Assembly: GCF_004134825.1 (NCBI RefSeq)
Contig: NZ_SDPN01000014.1
Span: 30,072 to 94,071, forward strand
Length of the DNA stretch: 64,000 bases
Direction of reading: 5' to 3'
Source: Agromyces albus
GTDB lineage: Bacteria; Actinomycetota; Actinomycetes; Actinomycetales; Microbacteriaceae
A program made the position numbers and the translations under genes. Positions 33,599 to 42,833 of the stretch are shown in pieces. How positions within the stretch are numbered: position 1 is the stretch's first letter; each line of letters starts with the position of its first letter. The notes below the pieces were generated by a model. That model did no database searches. It worked only from the letters and a program-made list of their open reading frames with translations, and was not told the origin of the DNA.

Positions 33599-34369
33599 GT
33601 GGACAGTCTCGGAGTGTTGTTCCTCAGCGAGCTCATCGGCACCGCGATGCTCGTGCTTCTCGGTTGCGGTGTGGTGGCGAACGTCGCGCTCGTCAAGAAC
33701 AAGGGCTTCGGCGGCGGCTTCCTGATGGTGAACTTCGGATGGGGCCTCGCGGTCTTCGCCGGTGTCACCGTTGCCCTGGCATCGGGCGCCCACCTCAACC
33801 CCGCGGTCACGCTCGGACTCGTGGCCAATCGCACTGAAGAGTTCGGCAATCCCGATTTCGGCACCGTCCCGGTCGGGTTCCTCTCGGTGATCGCCTACAT
33901 CGGGGCCCAGCTCATCGGTGCGATCATCGGTGCCGTCGTCTGCTGGCTCGCGTACAAGCAGCACTTCGACGAGGAACCCCAGCCGGCCGCGAAGCTCGGC
34001 GTGTTCTCGACCGGTCCGGCGATCCGCTCGTACGGGTGGAACCTCGCCACCGAGATCGTCGGCACGTTCGTGCTCGTGTTCGTCGTGATCGGCTTCGGGC
34101 GCCAGGGTGACGCCTCCGGCCTCGCCGCGCTCGGCGCGCTGCCGGTGGCGCTCCTCGTCGTCGGCATCGGCGCCTCCCTTGGTGGCCCCACCGGCTATGC
34201 CATCAACCCGGCACGCGACCTCGGTCCCCGCATCGCGCACGCGATCCTCCCCATTCAGGGCAAGGGCGGCAGCGACTGGTCCTACTCCTGGGTGCCCGTG
34301 GTCGGACCGATCATCGGCGGACTCATCGCCGGCTGGGCGGCGATTCCCCTGCTCCCCCTCATCGGCTGA
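33599..34369 (+). CDS. glpF: Glycerol uptake facilitator (aquaglyceroporin)
   Basis: A 256-residue major intrinsic protein with six membrane helices and the two half-helix motifs HLNPAVTLG and [11 protein letters not shown]. The Asp after the second NPAR is the mark of glycerol-conducting members. It lets glycerol (and perhaps dihydroxyacetone) diffuse into the cell. The GTG start has GGAAGG 5 nt upstream; the longer frame is not needed. It is followed by glpK and diverges from dhaKLM. Confidence 0.95.
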   Translation: MDSLGVLFLSELIGTAMLVLLGCGVVANVALVKNKGFGGGFLMVNFGWGLAVFAGVTVALASGAHLNPAVTLGLVANRTEEFGNPDFGTVPVGFLSVIAYIGAQLIGAIIGAVVCWLAYKQHFDEEPQPAAKLGVFSTGPAIRSYGWNLATEIVGTFVLVFVVIGFGRQGDASGLAALGALPVALLVVGIGASLGGPTGYAINPARDLGPRIAHAILPIQGKGGSDWSYSWVPVVGPIIGGLIAGWAAIPLLPLIG

Positions 34370-34378
34370 GCACTCGGA

Positions 34379-34401
34379 GGGCCGAGGGTCGACGTCGGCC
34401 C
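34379..34401 (+). terminator. Hairpin between glpF and glpK
   Basis: GGGCCGA and TCGGCCC form a 7-bp stem around 9 nt, with extra GC pairing outside. It may partly end glpF transcription. Confidence 0.5.
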
Positions 34402-34416
34402 GCCCTCGAACACTGA

Positions 34417-34438
34417 ACACCTCTGTGGAATCAGGTGT
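34417..34438. promoter_or_regulatory. Inverted repeat upstream of glpK, possible operator
   Basis: ACACCT and AGGTGT are separated by 10 nt, 36 nt before the glpK ATG. TAGATT at 34457-34462 may be the -10. A regulator site is possible but unproven. Confidence 0.35.
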
Positions 34439-34473
34439 CGGCTCCGGCCGGCGGAATAGATTGAGAGAACTGC

Positions 34474-35988
34474 ATGGCCGACTACATCCTGGCGATCGAC
34501 CAGGGCACGACGAGCACACGCGCGATCATCTTCGACAAGTCGGGATCGATCGTCGCCAGTGGGCAACTGGAGCACGAGCAGATCTTCCCGCGGGCGGGCT
34601 GGGTCGAGCACGACCCAGCCGAGATCTGGCGCAACACCCGTGAGGTGATCGGCCAGGCCCTCGGCAAGGCCGATCTCACGCGTCACGACATCGCCGCGGT
34701 GGGCATCACGAACCAGCGCGAGACCGCGGTGGTCTGGGACCGCACCACGGGCGACCCCGTCTACAACGCGATCGTGTGGCAGGACACCCGCACCCAGCCG
34801 ATCGTCGACCGGCTCGCAGCCGACGGCGGCGTCGAGCGTTTCAAGCAGCAAGTGGGATTGCCGCTCGCCACCTACTTCTCGGGCACGAAGATCGTGTGGA
34901 TCCTCGAGAACGTCGAAGGCGCACGTGCGAAGGCCGAGGCCGGCGACCTGATGTTCGGCACGACCGACACGTGGGTGCTGTGGAACCTCACCGGCGGGGT
35001 CGACGGGGGCGTGCACGCGACGGATGTCACGAACGCGAGCCGCACGATGTTCATGGACCTCGACACGCTCACGTGGGATGACGACATCCTCGCCGCCTTC
35101 GACGTGCCGAAGTCGATGCTGCCCGAGATCCGTTCGTCGTCCGAGGTCTACGGAACGGTGGAGTCCTCGAGCCTCCTCCGAGAGGTGCCCGTCGCGGGCA
35201 TCCTCGGCGACCAGCAGGCCGCGACGTTCGGCCAGGCCGCGTTCGACACCGGCGAGGCGAAGAACACCTACGGCACGGGCAACTTCCTGATCTTCAACAC
35301 GGGCGAGGAGATCGTCCACTCGAAGAACGGACTGCTCACGACCCTCGGCTACAAGCTCGGCGACGACGCGCCGCACTACGCCCTCGAGGGCTCGATCGCG
35401 GTGACCGGTTCGCTCATCCAGTGGCTGCGCGACAACATCGGGCTCATCTCGAGCGCGCCCGAGATCGAAGACCTCGCGAAGACCGTCGACGACAACGGCG
35501 GCGCCTACTTCGTGCCGGCATTCTCGGGGCTCTTCGCGCCGTACTGGCGGCCCGACGCCCGAGGCGCTCTCGTGGGTCTCACGCGATTCGTGAACAAGGG
35601 TCACATCGCCCGCGCCGCACTCGAGGCGACCGCGTTCCAGACCCGCGAGGTGCTCGACGCCGTGAACGCCGACGCGGGCGTCGACCTCACCGAACTCAAG
35701 GTCGACGGCGGCATGATCGCGAACAACACGCTCATGCAGTTCCAGGCCGACATCCTCGGCGTGCCGGTCATCCGCCCCGTCGTCGCCGAGACGACGGCGC
35801 TCGGTGCGGCGTATGCGGCCGGACTCGCCGTGGGCTTCTGGGCCGACCTCGACGAGCTGCGCGCCAACTGGCAGGAGGATTCCCGCTGGGAGCCGAAGAT
35901 GGACCCCGCCGAGCGCGACCGGCAGTTGCGGCTCTGGCGCAAGGCGGTCACGAAGACGTTCGACTGGATCGACGAAGACGTCAACTGA
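34474..35988 (+). CDS. glpK: Glycerol kinase
   Basis: A 504-residue FGGY-family kinase that makes glycerol-3-phosphate from glycerol and ATP. The phosphate-binding N-terminus [19 protein letters not shown] is intact. The substrate residues [10 protein letters not shown] and the second-domain FGGY signature region ([25 protein letters not shown] and [17 protein letters not shown]) are clear. The length is typical. A perfect terminator follows. With glpF it forms the glycerol arm, opposite dhaKLM for dihydroxyacetone. Confidence 0.97.
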   Translation: MADYILAIDQGTTSTRAIIFDKSGSIVASGQLEHEQIFPRAGWVEHDPAEIWRNTREVIGQALGKADLTRHDIAAVGITNQRETAVVWDRTTGDPVYNAIVWQDTRTQPIVDRLAADGGVERFKQQVGLPLATYFSGTKIVWILENVEGARAKAEAGDLMFGTTDTWVLWNLTGGVDGGVHATDVTNASRTMFMDLDTLTWDDDILAAFDVPKSMLPEIRSSSEVYGTVESSSLLREVPVAGILGDQQAATFGQAAFDTGEAKNTYGTGNFLIFNTGEEIVHSKNGLLTTLGYKLGDDAPHYALEGSIAVTGSLIQWLRDNIGLISSAPEIEDLAKTVDDNGGAYFVPAFSGLFAPYWRPDARGALVGLTRFVNKGHIARAALEATAFQTREVLDAVNADAGVDLTELKVDGGMIANNTLMQFQADILGVPVIRPVVAETTALGAAYAAGLAVGFWADLDELRANWQEDSRWEPKMDPAERDRQLRLWRKAVTKTFDWIDEDVN

Positions 35989-36004
35989 GCCGACTCGAAC
36001 CAAA

Positions 36005-36039
36005 CTGAAGGGCCCCGCGGATGCCGCGGGGCCCTTCAG
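36005..36039 (+). terminator. Intrinsic terminator after glpK
   Basis: CTGAAGGGCCCCGCGG and its exact complement make a 16-bp stem around the loop ATG, 16 nt after the glpK stop. It can also serve trpD on the other strand. Confidence 0.85.
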
Positions 36040-36058
36040 CTGCGTGGCGTACCGGCGA

Positions 36059-37111
36059 TCACCGCTTCGTCGCCGCGATCCACTCCTCGAGCTTCCTTGC
36101 GGCAGCGCCGCTGTCGATCGCCTCTTCGGCGACCGCGAGCTTGTCGCGGAAGCGGTCGAGGATGCTCCGGTGGAACTGGCTCGGATCCTTGGCGAGCTCG
36201 AACGAGACGAGACCCGCGGCGGCATTGAGCACCACGATGTCGCGCACCGGACCGCGCTCGCCGCCGAAGACCCGATGCACGACGCGCGCGTTGTGCTCGG
36301 CGTCGCCGCCCTCGAGCTGGTCGATGGTCGCTCGCTGGATCCCGAGCTCGCGTGGATCGATGTCGTGCTCCTTGACCGTGCCGCGTGAGACCTCCCACAT
36401 GTGGCTGTGCCCGGTCGTCGTGAGCTCGTCGAGCCCATCGTCGCCACGGAAGACGAGCGCCGTCGCGCCACGGGTCTGGAACACGCCCACGATGAGCGGC
36501 ACCCGGTCGAGGTGGGCGACGCCCACGGCCGACGCCTCTGGTCGTGCCGGATTGCAGAGGGGGCCGAGGAAGTTGAAGACCGTCGGCACGCCGAGCTCCG
36601 CGCGCACCGCGCCCGCGTGCCGGAATCCGGGGTGGAATGCGGCGGCGTACGCGAACGTGATACCGGCTTCGCCGAGCACCGCGGCGACTCGCTCGGCCGG
36701 CAGCGCCAGGTCGAGTCCGAGCGCGGCGAGCACGTCGGAGGAACCCGACGACGAGCTCGCCGCCCGATTGCCGTGCTTGATGACCGGGACACCGGATGCC
36801 GCGGCCACGACGGAGGCCATCGTCGAGACGTTGACCGTGCCGAACCGGTCTCCCCCGGTGCCGACGATGTCGAGCGCCATCGGGTCGACGGGCAGCGGGA
36901 TGGCGTGCTCGAGCACGGCGTCGCGGAATCCGACGATCTCGTCGACCGTTTCGCCCTTCACGCGCAGCGCGATGAGGAATCCGGCCAGTTGCGCCGGCGT
37001 GACGGTGCCCGTCATCACCTGCTCCATGCACCACGCGGCATCCGAGACGCTGAGGTCTTCACCCTCGAGCAGGGAGTGGATCACATCGGGCCAGGTTTGA
37101 TGCGCGGGCAT
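36059..37111 (-). CDS. trpD: Anthranilate phosphoribosyltransferase
   Basis: A 350-residue enzyme that joins anthranilate to phosphoribosyl pyrophosphate in tryptophan synthesis. It has an N-terminal helical domain (residues 1-75), then the PRPP motif DIVGTGGDRFGTVNVST and the KHGNRAASSSSGSSDVL segment. The DE pair that binds magnesium lies in DGLDELTTTG. The ATG is leaderless. Standing beside ctaE-qcrCAB and apart from other trp genes is a conserved actinobacterial arrangement. Confidence 0.95.
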   Translation of the reverse strand: MPAHQTWPDVIHSLLEGEDLSVSDAAWCMEQVMTGTVTPAQLAGFLIALRVKGETVDEIVGFRDAVLEHAIPLPVDPMALDIVGTGGDRFGTVNVSTMASVVAAASGVPVIKHGNRAASSSSGSSDVLAALGLDLALPAERVAAVLGEAGITFAYAAAFHPGFRHAGAVRAELGVPTVFNFLGPLCNPARPEASAVGVAHLDRVPLIVGVFQTRGATALVFRGDDGLDELTTTGHSHMWEVSRGTVKEHDIDPRELGIQRATIDQLEGGDAEHNARVVHRVFGGERGPVRDIVVLNAAAGLVSFELAKDPSQFHRSILDRFRDKLAVAEEAIDSGAAARKLEEWIAATKR

Positions 37112-37118
37112 GAGATCG

Positions 37119-37124
37119 ATCCTA
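37119..37124 (-). promoter_or_regulatory. -10 element of trpD (leaderless)
   Basis: TAGGAT on the minus strand lies 7 nt before the trpD ATG, excluding the longer upstream frame. Confidence 0.6.
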
Positions 37125-37238
37125 TCGGCCCGATTCACGGCGGATTCCCGGCCCCTACGCAGCTCGTTTAGGGTTGCCTTACTTCGCGGGCGGCGACACA
37201 GGTCCCCCGGATGACGAAAACTCACGCAAGGTTTCGGC

Positions 37239-37244
37239 CATAAT
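37239..37244 (+). promoter_or_regulatory. -10 element of ctaE-qcrCAB
   Basis: CATAAT lies 6 nt before the GTG at 37251 (3 nt before the ATG at 37248). The spacing favours a leaderless message starting at the GTG. Confidence 0.5.
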
Positions 37245-37250
37245 GGGATG

Positions 37251-37883
37251 GTGACGAGCACCTCAATCACTACTCAGGCGACGAGCGCGCCCGTGATCAA
37301 CCGACCGAACACCGTTGCGGTGGGCACGATCGTCTGGCTCGGCAGCGAGGTCATGTTCTTCGCAGGCCTCTTCGCGATCTACTTCACGCTGCGATCGCAG
37401 TCGCCCGACATGTGGGAGTTCGAGGCGGCCCGCCTGAACTTCCCGTTCTCGCTGACGAACACGATCATCCTCGTGCTCTCGTCGGTCACATGCCAGTTCG
37501 GCGTGTTCGCAGCGGAGCGACTGCAGCCGTACGCCACGGGCTGGAAGCCCACGCAATGGGGCATGGTCGAGTGGTTCTTCCTCACCTACGCCATGGGCGC
37601 GGTCTTCGTCGCCGGCCAGGTCTGGGAGTACGCCACGCTCGTCTCAGAGGGCATCGCCCTCGACTCGAACTCCTACGGCTCCGCGTTCTACATCACCACC
37701 GGGTTCCACGGCCTGCACGTCACAGGCGGCCTCATCGCGTTCCTGCTCGTGATCGGCCGGGTCTTCTCGGTCAAGCACTTCGGACACCGCGAGGCGACGA
37801 GTGCGATCGTCGTCTCCTACTACTGGCACTTCGTCGACGTCGTCTGGATCGGTCTCTTCTTCATCATCTACGTCCTCAAGTAA
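37251..37883 (+). CDS. ctaE: Cytochrome c oxidase subunit III
   Basis: A 210-residue membrane subunit of the aa3 oxidase. Five hydrophobic segments are readable, from [22 protein letters not shown] to [17 protein letters not shown]. The conserved Glu in GSEVMFF and the His-rich [11 protein letters not shown] and [10 protein letters not shown] motifs are present. The GTG at 37251 is taken from the leaderless spacing, while ATG at 37248 is one codon longer. It heads the ctaE-qcrC-qcrA-qcrB operon, the usual actinobacterial order that builds a bcc-aa3 supercomplex. Confidence 0.95.
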   Translation: MTSTSITTQATSAPVINRPNTVAVGTIVWLGSEVMFFAGLFAIYFTLRSQSPDMWEFEAARLNFPFSLTNTIILVLSSVTCQFGVFAAERLQPYATGWKPTQWGMVEWFFLTYAMGAVFVAGQVWEYATLVSEGIALDSNSYGSAFYITTGFHGLHVTGGLIAFLLVIGRVFSVKHFGHREATSAIVVSYYWHFVDVVWIGLFFIIYVLK

Positions 37884-37932
37884 GCCCCAGCAGGAGCGCC
37901 AGCAGAGCATGCCCGTGAACAGGAAGAATCAC

Positions 37933-38724
37933 ATGACCCGAACGAAGCGACGCACCGGACGCCGGCATCCGCTCGCCGCGGCCGCGCTCCTCGCGCTCGG
38001 ACTCGTCTTCACCGGTGGCGCATATGCTGCGCTCAGCACCGGAACGGCGCAAGCTGAGGTCGACCCGAACTCGCAGCAGACCATCGAAGAGGGCAAGAAG
38101 CTCTTCCAGGCCAATTGCGCGACGTGCCACGGCCTCGACGCGCAGGGCACCGGCAACGGCCCCACCCTCATCGGCGTCGGTGCGGCCTCGGTCGACTTCC
38201 AGGTGGGCACCGGGCGCATGCCGATGCAGATGCAGGGTCCCCAGGCGCAACAGAAGCCCGCGCAGTTCACCGATGATCAGGTCAAGCAGCTCGCCTACTT
38301 CATCGCCTCCCTCGGCCCGGGTCCCGAAATCCCCTCCGACCATCTCGCGAGCGGCGGCGGCGATGCAGCGAACGGCGCCGAGCTCTTCCGCATCAACTGC
38401 GCGATGTGCCACAACGTCGCAGGCGCCGGAGGCGCTCTCACCGAGGGCAAGTTCGCTCCCCCGCTCACGAACGTCTCGGGCGTGCACATCTACGAGGCCA
38501 TGGTCACCGGCCCGCAGAACATGCCCGTGTTCAACGACCTGAACATCTCGCCCGAAGACAAGCGCGACGTCATCACCTACCTGAAGTACGTGCAGGACAA
38601 CCGCTCACCCGGCGGCTTCGAACTCGGCTCGCTCGGGCCGGTAGCAGAGGGACTGTTCATCTGGATCTTCGGCCTCGGCACGATCGTCGCCATCACCGTG
38701 TGGATCACGGCGAAGTCCAACTAG
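37933..38724 (+). CDS. qcrC: Diheme cytochrome c subunit of the bc complex, QcrC
   Basis: A 263-residue subunit that passes electrons from the bc complex to the oxidase without a mobile cytochrome c. An N-terminal membrane anchor (about residues 10-35) is followed by two heme c domains with CATCH (about 62-66) and CAMCH (about 156-160), then a C-terminal membrane helix (LFIWIFGLGTIVAITVWI). The ATG at 37933 has AGGAAG six bases ahead. The ATG at 37909 is an alternative that adds eight residues. Two hemes are the hallmark of actinobacterial supercomplexes. Confidence 0.95.
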   Translation: MTRTKRRTGRRHPLAAAALLALGLVFTGGAYAALSTGTAQAEVDPNSQQTIEEGKKLFQANCATCHGLDAQGTGNGPTLIGVGAASVDFQVGTGRMPMQMQGPQAQQKPAQFTDDQVKQLAYFIASLGPGPEIPSDHLASGGGDAANGAELFRINCAMCHNVAGAGGALTEGKFAPPLTNVSGVHIYEAMVTGPQNMPVFNDLNISPEDKRDVITYLKYVQDNRSPGGFELGSLGPVAEGLFIWIFGLGTIVAITVWITAKSN

Positions 38725-38765
38725 CGCCCGCCCGGCATCGAAGAAGAAGTTGAAGAAGGAGAACC

Positions 38766-39842
38766 ATGGCCCAGGACGACCACAGCGGCGCTGAGCTCGC
38801 CGCTGCCGACTCGTCGCACGCCGCCCCGGAGTTCGCAGGGTCGACCGGCACTGCGGTCGTACCCTACGACGCGTTCGAGAACCCCGGCTTCGAGCCCCAC
38901 CGGCCTCGCGTGACCGACCAAGACCCCCGCCGCGAGAAGCGGGCGCAGCGCACGGTCTACACGCTGTTCTACCTCTCGGTCCTCGGCAGTGTCTGGGCGG
39001 TCGCCGCCTACATGCTCTTCCCGATGGAGTCCAACAACGTCGATGCCGTTCGCCTGAACAACATGTTCATCGGCTTCGGTGCCACGCTCGCGCTCCTCGG
39101 CATCGGGTTCGGAGCCGTGCACTGGGGCAAGTCGCTCATGACCTCGGCCGAGTCCATCGACACGCGCCACCCCATCAGCACCAGCGAGGCCACGCAGCGG
39201 GGTGCCGTCGAGGTGTTCCGCCAGGCCGATGAGGAATCCGGCTTCAGTCGGCGCACGGTCATCCGCAACAGCCTCATCGGCGCGCTCCTGGCCTTCCCGC
39301 TGCCGGCCGTCGTGCTCTTCCGCGGATTCGCCCCGCAAGACGAGCTCCCGGTCGAACTCCTCAGCCACACGATGTGGAAGAAGGGCACGCGCCTCGCGCT
39401 CGACCCGTCGGGCGTCGCGATCAAGGCCTCCGATGTGACCATCGGAAGCGCCTTCCACGTGATTCCCGAGGGCCTCACCGATCTCGAGCACGGCAAGCTC
39501 GAGGAGAAGGCCAAGGCGGCCGTGCTGCTCATGCGGCTCGAGCCCGACGAGCTCAACCAGACTCCCGAGCGCGAATCGTGGTCGTACGAGGGCATCGTGG
39601 CGTACTCGAAGATCTGCACGCACGTCGGATGCCCCGTCGCCCTTTACGAACAGCACACGCACCACCTCCTCTGCCCCTGCCACCAGTCGCAGTTCGATGT
39701 CGCGAACCACTGCAAGGTCATCTTCGGTCCGGCCAAGCGTCCTTTGCCGCAGCTGCCGATCGCCGTCGACGACGAGGGCTACCTCATCGCGCAGAGCGAC
39801 TTCACCGAACCCGTCGGCCCGAGCTTCTGGGAGCGAAATTGA
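38766..39842 (+). CDS. qcrA: Rieske iron-sulfur subunit QcrA
   Basis: A 358-residue Rieske protein with three N-terminal membrane helices (about residues 62-82, 97-117 and 168-185), unlike the one helix of mitochondrial forms. The 2Fe-2S cluster motifs are CTHVGC (with His) and CPCHQS near residues 285-315, each giving one Cys and one His plus the disulfide Cys pair. GGAGAA lies 3 nt before the ATG. Its stop overlaps the TTG start of qcrB. The folded domain is likely exported by Tat. Confidence 0.96.
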   Translation: MAQDDHSGAELAAADSSHAAPEFAGSTGTAVVPYDAFENPGFEPHRPRVTDQDPRREKRAQRTVYTLFYLSVLGSVWAVAAYMLFPMESNNVDAVRLNNMFIGFGATLALLGIGFGAVHWGKSLMTSAESIDTRHPISTSEATQRGAVEVFRQADEESGFSRRTVIRNSLIGALLAFPLPAVVLFRGFAPQDELPVELLSHTMWKKGTRLALDPSGVAIKASDVTIGSAFHVIPEGLTDLEHGKLEEKAKAAVLLMRLEPDELNQTPERESWSYEGIVAYSKICTHVGCPVALYEQHTHHLLCPCHQSQFDVANHCKVIFGPAKRPLPQLPIAVDDEGYLIAQSDFTEPVGPSFWERN

Positions 39843-41449
39843 GCACCGCATCGACCCGATCACCCGCGCCCGTCAAGCGCTCGTTCACGGCGGAGGCGTC
39901 AGAGTACGTCAACGATCGCACGGGTCTCGCAATCGCGATCAAGGGGCTCGGACGTAAGGCGTTCCCCGACCACTGGTCGTTCCTCCTCGGCGAGGTCGCC
40001 CTCTTCAGCTTCATCGTCATCCTCGTCTCGGGCACCTTCCTGACGTTCTTCTTCCAGGCCTCGATGGCCGAAGTCCACTACGACGGCTCGTACGTGCCGC
40101 TCAAGGGCGTCGAGATGTCGGTGGCGATGGCATCGACGCTCGACATCTCCTTCGACATCCGCGGCGGGCTCTTCGTTCGCCAGATGCACCACTGGGCAGC
40201 GCTGCTCTTCGTCGCCGCCATCGGCCTGCACATGCTCCGCGTGTTCTTCACCGGCGCCTTCCGCAAGCCTCGTGAGATCAACTGGGTATTCGGCTTCACC
40301 CTTTTCGTCCTCGCCCTGGGCGAGGGATTCACGGGCTACTCGCTTCCCGACGATCTCCTCTCCGGCAACGGCCTTCGCATCATCGACGGCTTGGTCAAGG
40401 GCATTCCCCTGATCGGCACGTGGACCTCGTTCCTGCTCTTCGGCGGCGAGTTCCCGGGCACGGTGATCGTCGGCCGCCTGTACGCGCTGCACATCCTCCT
40501 TCTCCCCGCGCTCCTGGTCGCGCTCATCGGAATCCACGTGGTGTATGTGTTCATTCACAAGCACACCCAGTTCGCCGGACCCGGGCGCGAACCGACGAAC
40601 TCGGTCGGCCCGCCCATCCTGCCGATCTACGCGGCGAAGGCCGGCGGCTTCATGTTCATCATCTGGGGTGTGATCTCGCTCATCGCAGCGCTCTTCACGA
40701 TCAACCCGATCTGGAACTACGGGCCATACGACCCCTCCCCCGTCTCGGCCGGCACACAGCCCGACTGGTACATCGGCTTCGCCGACGGCGCGTTGCGTCT
40801 CATCCCGCCGGGATGGGAGTTCGTGCTGTTCGACCGAACCTGGTCGTTCAACATCCTCGTACCGCTCGTCGTGATCGGCATCTTCCTGCTCCTGGTGGTC
40901 GCCTATCCGTTCATCGAGGCCTGGGTGAAGGGCGACACGCGCGAGCACCACATCGCCGACCGTCCGCGCAACGCACCCACCCGCACCGCGATCGGTGCCG
41001 CGGGCGTCACGTTCTACGCCGCCCTCTGGGCCGCCGCGAGCTCCGACATCCTCGCGACGCACTTCTCGCTCACGATGGAGGGCGTGATCTACGCGCTCCA
41101 GGCCATCACGGTCCTCGGCCCGTTCATCGCCTACTTCATCACGAAGCGCGTCTGCATCGCGCTCCAGAAGAAGGATCGCGAGGTCGTGCTGCACGGCTAC
41201 GAGTCGGGTCGCATCGTCAAGCTGCCGGGCGGCGAGTTCATCGAGGTGCACCAGCCGCTCGACGAGTACGACCGGTGGCGGCTCGTGAGCTACGAGAGCT
41301 ACCAGCCGTTGATGCTGCGGCCCAACGCCCGTGGCAAGATCACAATCGGCCAGCGCGTTCGTGCTTCGCTGTCGCGCTGGTTCTTCGAGGACCGCATCGC
41401 TCCGGTCACGCAGGGTGAACTCGAGGCATCGCACTCCGCGCACCACTGA
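39839..41449 (+). CDS. qcrB: Cytochrome b subunit QcrB
   Basis: A 536-residue cytochrome b. The four heme-ligand His lie on two helices (for example in QMHHWAALLFVAAIGLHMLR and in LHILLLPALLVALIGIHVVYVFIHKHTQ), and the quinol-site PEW-like motif is replaced by the actinobacterial PDWY form (QPDWYIGFADG). The extended hydrophilic C-terminus is typical of the phylum. TTG at 39839 overlaps the qcrA stop (TTGA) with GGGAGCG ahead. A longer frame into qcrA is only an artefact of the overlap. Confidence 0.94.
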   Translation: MSTASTRSPAPVKRSFTAEASEYVNDRTGLAIAIKGLGRKAFPDHWSFLLGEVALFSFIVILVSGTFLTFFFQASMAEVHYDGSYVPLKGVEMSVAMASTLDISFDIRGGLFVRQMHHWAALLFVAAIGLHMLRVFFTGAFRKPREINWVFGFTLFVLALGEGFTGYSLPDDLLSGNGLRIIDGLVKGIPLIGTWTSFLLFGGEFPGTVIVGRLYALHILLLPALLVALIGIHVVYVFIHKHTQFAGPGREPTNSVGPPILPIYAAKAGGFMFIIWGVISLIAALFTINPIWNYGPYDPSPVSAGTQPDWYIGFADGALRLIPPGWEFVLFDRTWSFNILVPLVVIGIFLLLVVAYPFIEAWVKGDTREHHIADRPRNAPTRTAIGAAGVTFYAALWAAASSDILATHFSLTMEGVIYALQAITVLGPFIAYFITKRVCIALQKKDREVVLHGYESGRIVKLPGGEFIEVHQPLDEYDRWRLVSYESYQPLMLRPNARGKITIGQRVRASLSRWFFEDRIAPVTQGELEASHSAHH

Positions 41450-41474
41450 TCTTCCACCGTTAGGGCACCGGACC

Positions 41475-42335
41475 ATGCCGATCGATTCGACATGGCTCCG
41501 GTGCCCGAACTGTCTCCTCGAGCTGGAACCGCACGGCGAACGGGTGATCGGCTGCGCCCACGGCCATCGCTTCGATCTCTCGCGGCACGACATCGCCACC
41601 CTCCTCCCGCCGCGCGCCCCGCGAACTATCGGCGACGATCGGGAGATGCTGGAGTCGCGCCAGCGCCTGCTCGAATCCGGAGCCTACAAGCCGGTGGCCG
41701 ATGCCATCGTGCATGCCGCTGAGCATGTGGCAGACGGATCGGTACCGCGAGGCGCGGATTCACGCGAACACCCGCTGCGGATCGTCGACCTCGGCTGCGG
41801 CACGGGCCAGTACGCTCAGCGGCTCGCCGCTCGATTCCCTGATGCCGCACTGCTCGTCGCAGATCGCTCCCCCGACGCCGTCCGCATGAGCCTGCGGGCC
41901 ATTCCCGCGGCATCCGGTGTCGTGCTCGACCTCTGGCGGCCGTTGCCGATTCGCGACGCGATCGCCGACCTCGCGATCAACGTCTTCGCGCCGAGGAACC
42001 CGGTGGAGTTCGCCCGGATCGTGCGGCCCGGTGGTCGCCTCATCGTCGTGGTGCCCACCCCCGAGCACCTCGTTGAGCTGCGGCGCCTCGGCCTCGTGCT
42101 CGACGTCCCAGCGGGCAAGTCCGAGCGCGTACGCACACAGCTCGAACCGGCGGGCTTCCGGCTCGCCGACGATTCGACCGTCGAGTACGGCATCTCAGCG
42201 GATGCCGAGACACGAGCACTCCTCGTCGGCATGGGCCCCTCCGCTCACCATCGTGCCGAGGCGCCGCAGCTCCCTGCCGGCGACGAGCTCGCAGTCACGG
42301 TGTCGGTCGAGGTGCTGAGCTTCGACCGCGTCTGA
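41475..42335 (+). CDS. Putative rRNA (guanine-N1)-methyltransferase, RlmA-like
   Basis: A 286-residue SAM-dependent methyltransferase. A zinc-finger-like N-terminus (CPNC at residues 10-13, then GCAHGHRFD at about 27-35) resembles RlmA(I/II), which methylates G745/G748 of 23S rRNA. The SAM motif is VDLGCGTGQYAQRL near residue 105. A pattern of Asn and Pro (NVFAPRNPVEFARIVRPGG) follows, as in the RlmA family. It lies just downstream of qcrB. Tylosin/mycinamicin resistance methyltransferases share this fold, but housekeeping modification is more likely. Confidence 0.85.
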   Translation: MPIDSTWLRCPNCLLELEPHGERVIGCAHGHRFDLSRHDIATLLPPRAPRTIGDDREMLESRQRLLESGAYKPVADAIVHAAEHVADGSVPRGADSREHPLRIVDLGCGTGQYAQRLAARFPDAALLVADRSPDAVRMSLRAIPAASGVVLDLWRPLPIRDAIADLAINVFAPRNPVEFARIVRPGGRLIVVVPTPEHLVELRRLGLVLDVPAGKSERVRTQLEPAGFRLADDSTVEYGISADAETRALLVGMGPSAHHRAEAPQLPAGDELAVTVSVEVLSFDRV

Positions 42336-42364
42336 GTCCGCACCACGACGACGCCGCAACACGA

Positions 42365-42397
42365 CGAAGCCCCGATGCTGCTCGCATCGGGGCTTCG
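42365..42397. terminator. Bidirectional terminator
   Basis: CGAAGCCCCGATGC and its complement form a 14-bp stem around 5 nt between the converging methyltransferase and ctaF genes. Confidence 0.82.
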
Positions 42398-42410
42398 TGG
42401 AGAGATCGCG

Positions 42411-42833
42411 TCAGCGGGCGAAGTTGCCGCGGTAGTACTCGTACACCCAGCCGACCAGGCTGATGACGCCCAGCGCGACCGCGCCGAATGAGATCCAGAA
42501 CCCGATCGCGAGCCCGAGGAACAGCAGCGCGGCGGCCGCGGCGAGCATGATCGGCCACCAGCTCCACGGGCTGAAGAACCCGAGCTCTGCGTCGCCGTCG
42601 TCGATGTTCGCGTCGAGGCGGTCTTCGGGAAGCTCCGCGCCCTGCGCCTTGTGTACCCTGCCGAGGTAGAACGCGATGAACGCCGCCAGGATCGTCGTGA
42701 GCGTGAGCGCGACCGTACCTACCGGTTCCATGCCGGGATCGAGCTCGTCGAGCCACGACCAGTAGCCGTAGATACCAGCCGACAGGCCGAAGAACGCTGC
42801 AAGGATCCAGAACAGGTTGACATTCGCGCGCAT
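42411..42833 (-). CDS. ctaF: Cytochrome c oxidase subunit IV (CtaF)
   Basis: A 140-residue actinobacterial subunit of the aa3 oxidase. Four membrane helices are visible in two pairs (residues about 5-27, 38-57, 90-108, 112-130), joined by a soluble acidic loop. The start overlaps the ctaD stop by one base (TAATG). It is the last gene of ctaC-ctaD-ctaF and ends at a strong bidirectional terminator. Confidence 0.92.
   Translation of the reverse strand: MRANVNLFWILAAFFGLSAGIYGYWSWLDELDPGMEPVGTVALTLTTILAAFIAFYLGRVHKAQGAELPEDRLDANIDDGDAELGFFSPWSWWPIMLAAAAALLFLGLAIGFWISFGAVALGVISLVGWVYEYYRGNFAR

Noticed and set aside
39374..41449. A 691-residue frame joining QcrA and QcrB
   Set aside because: The first part is out-of-frame qcrA. 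QcrB starts at TTG 39839 in the usual overlap with the qcrA stop.
39899..41599. A 566-residue minus-strand frame opposite qcrB
   Set aside because: Its composition is Asp/Glu/Arg-rich, typical for the antisense of membrane protein genes, and no ribosome site or family is seen.
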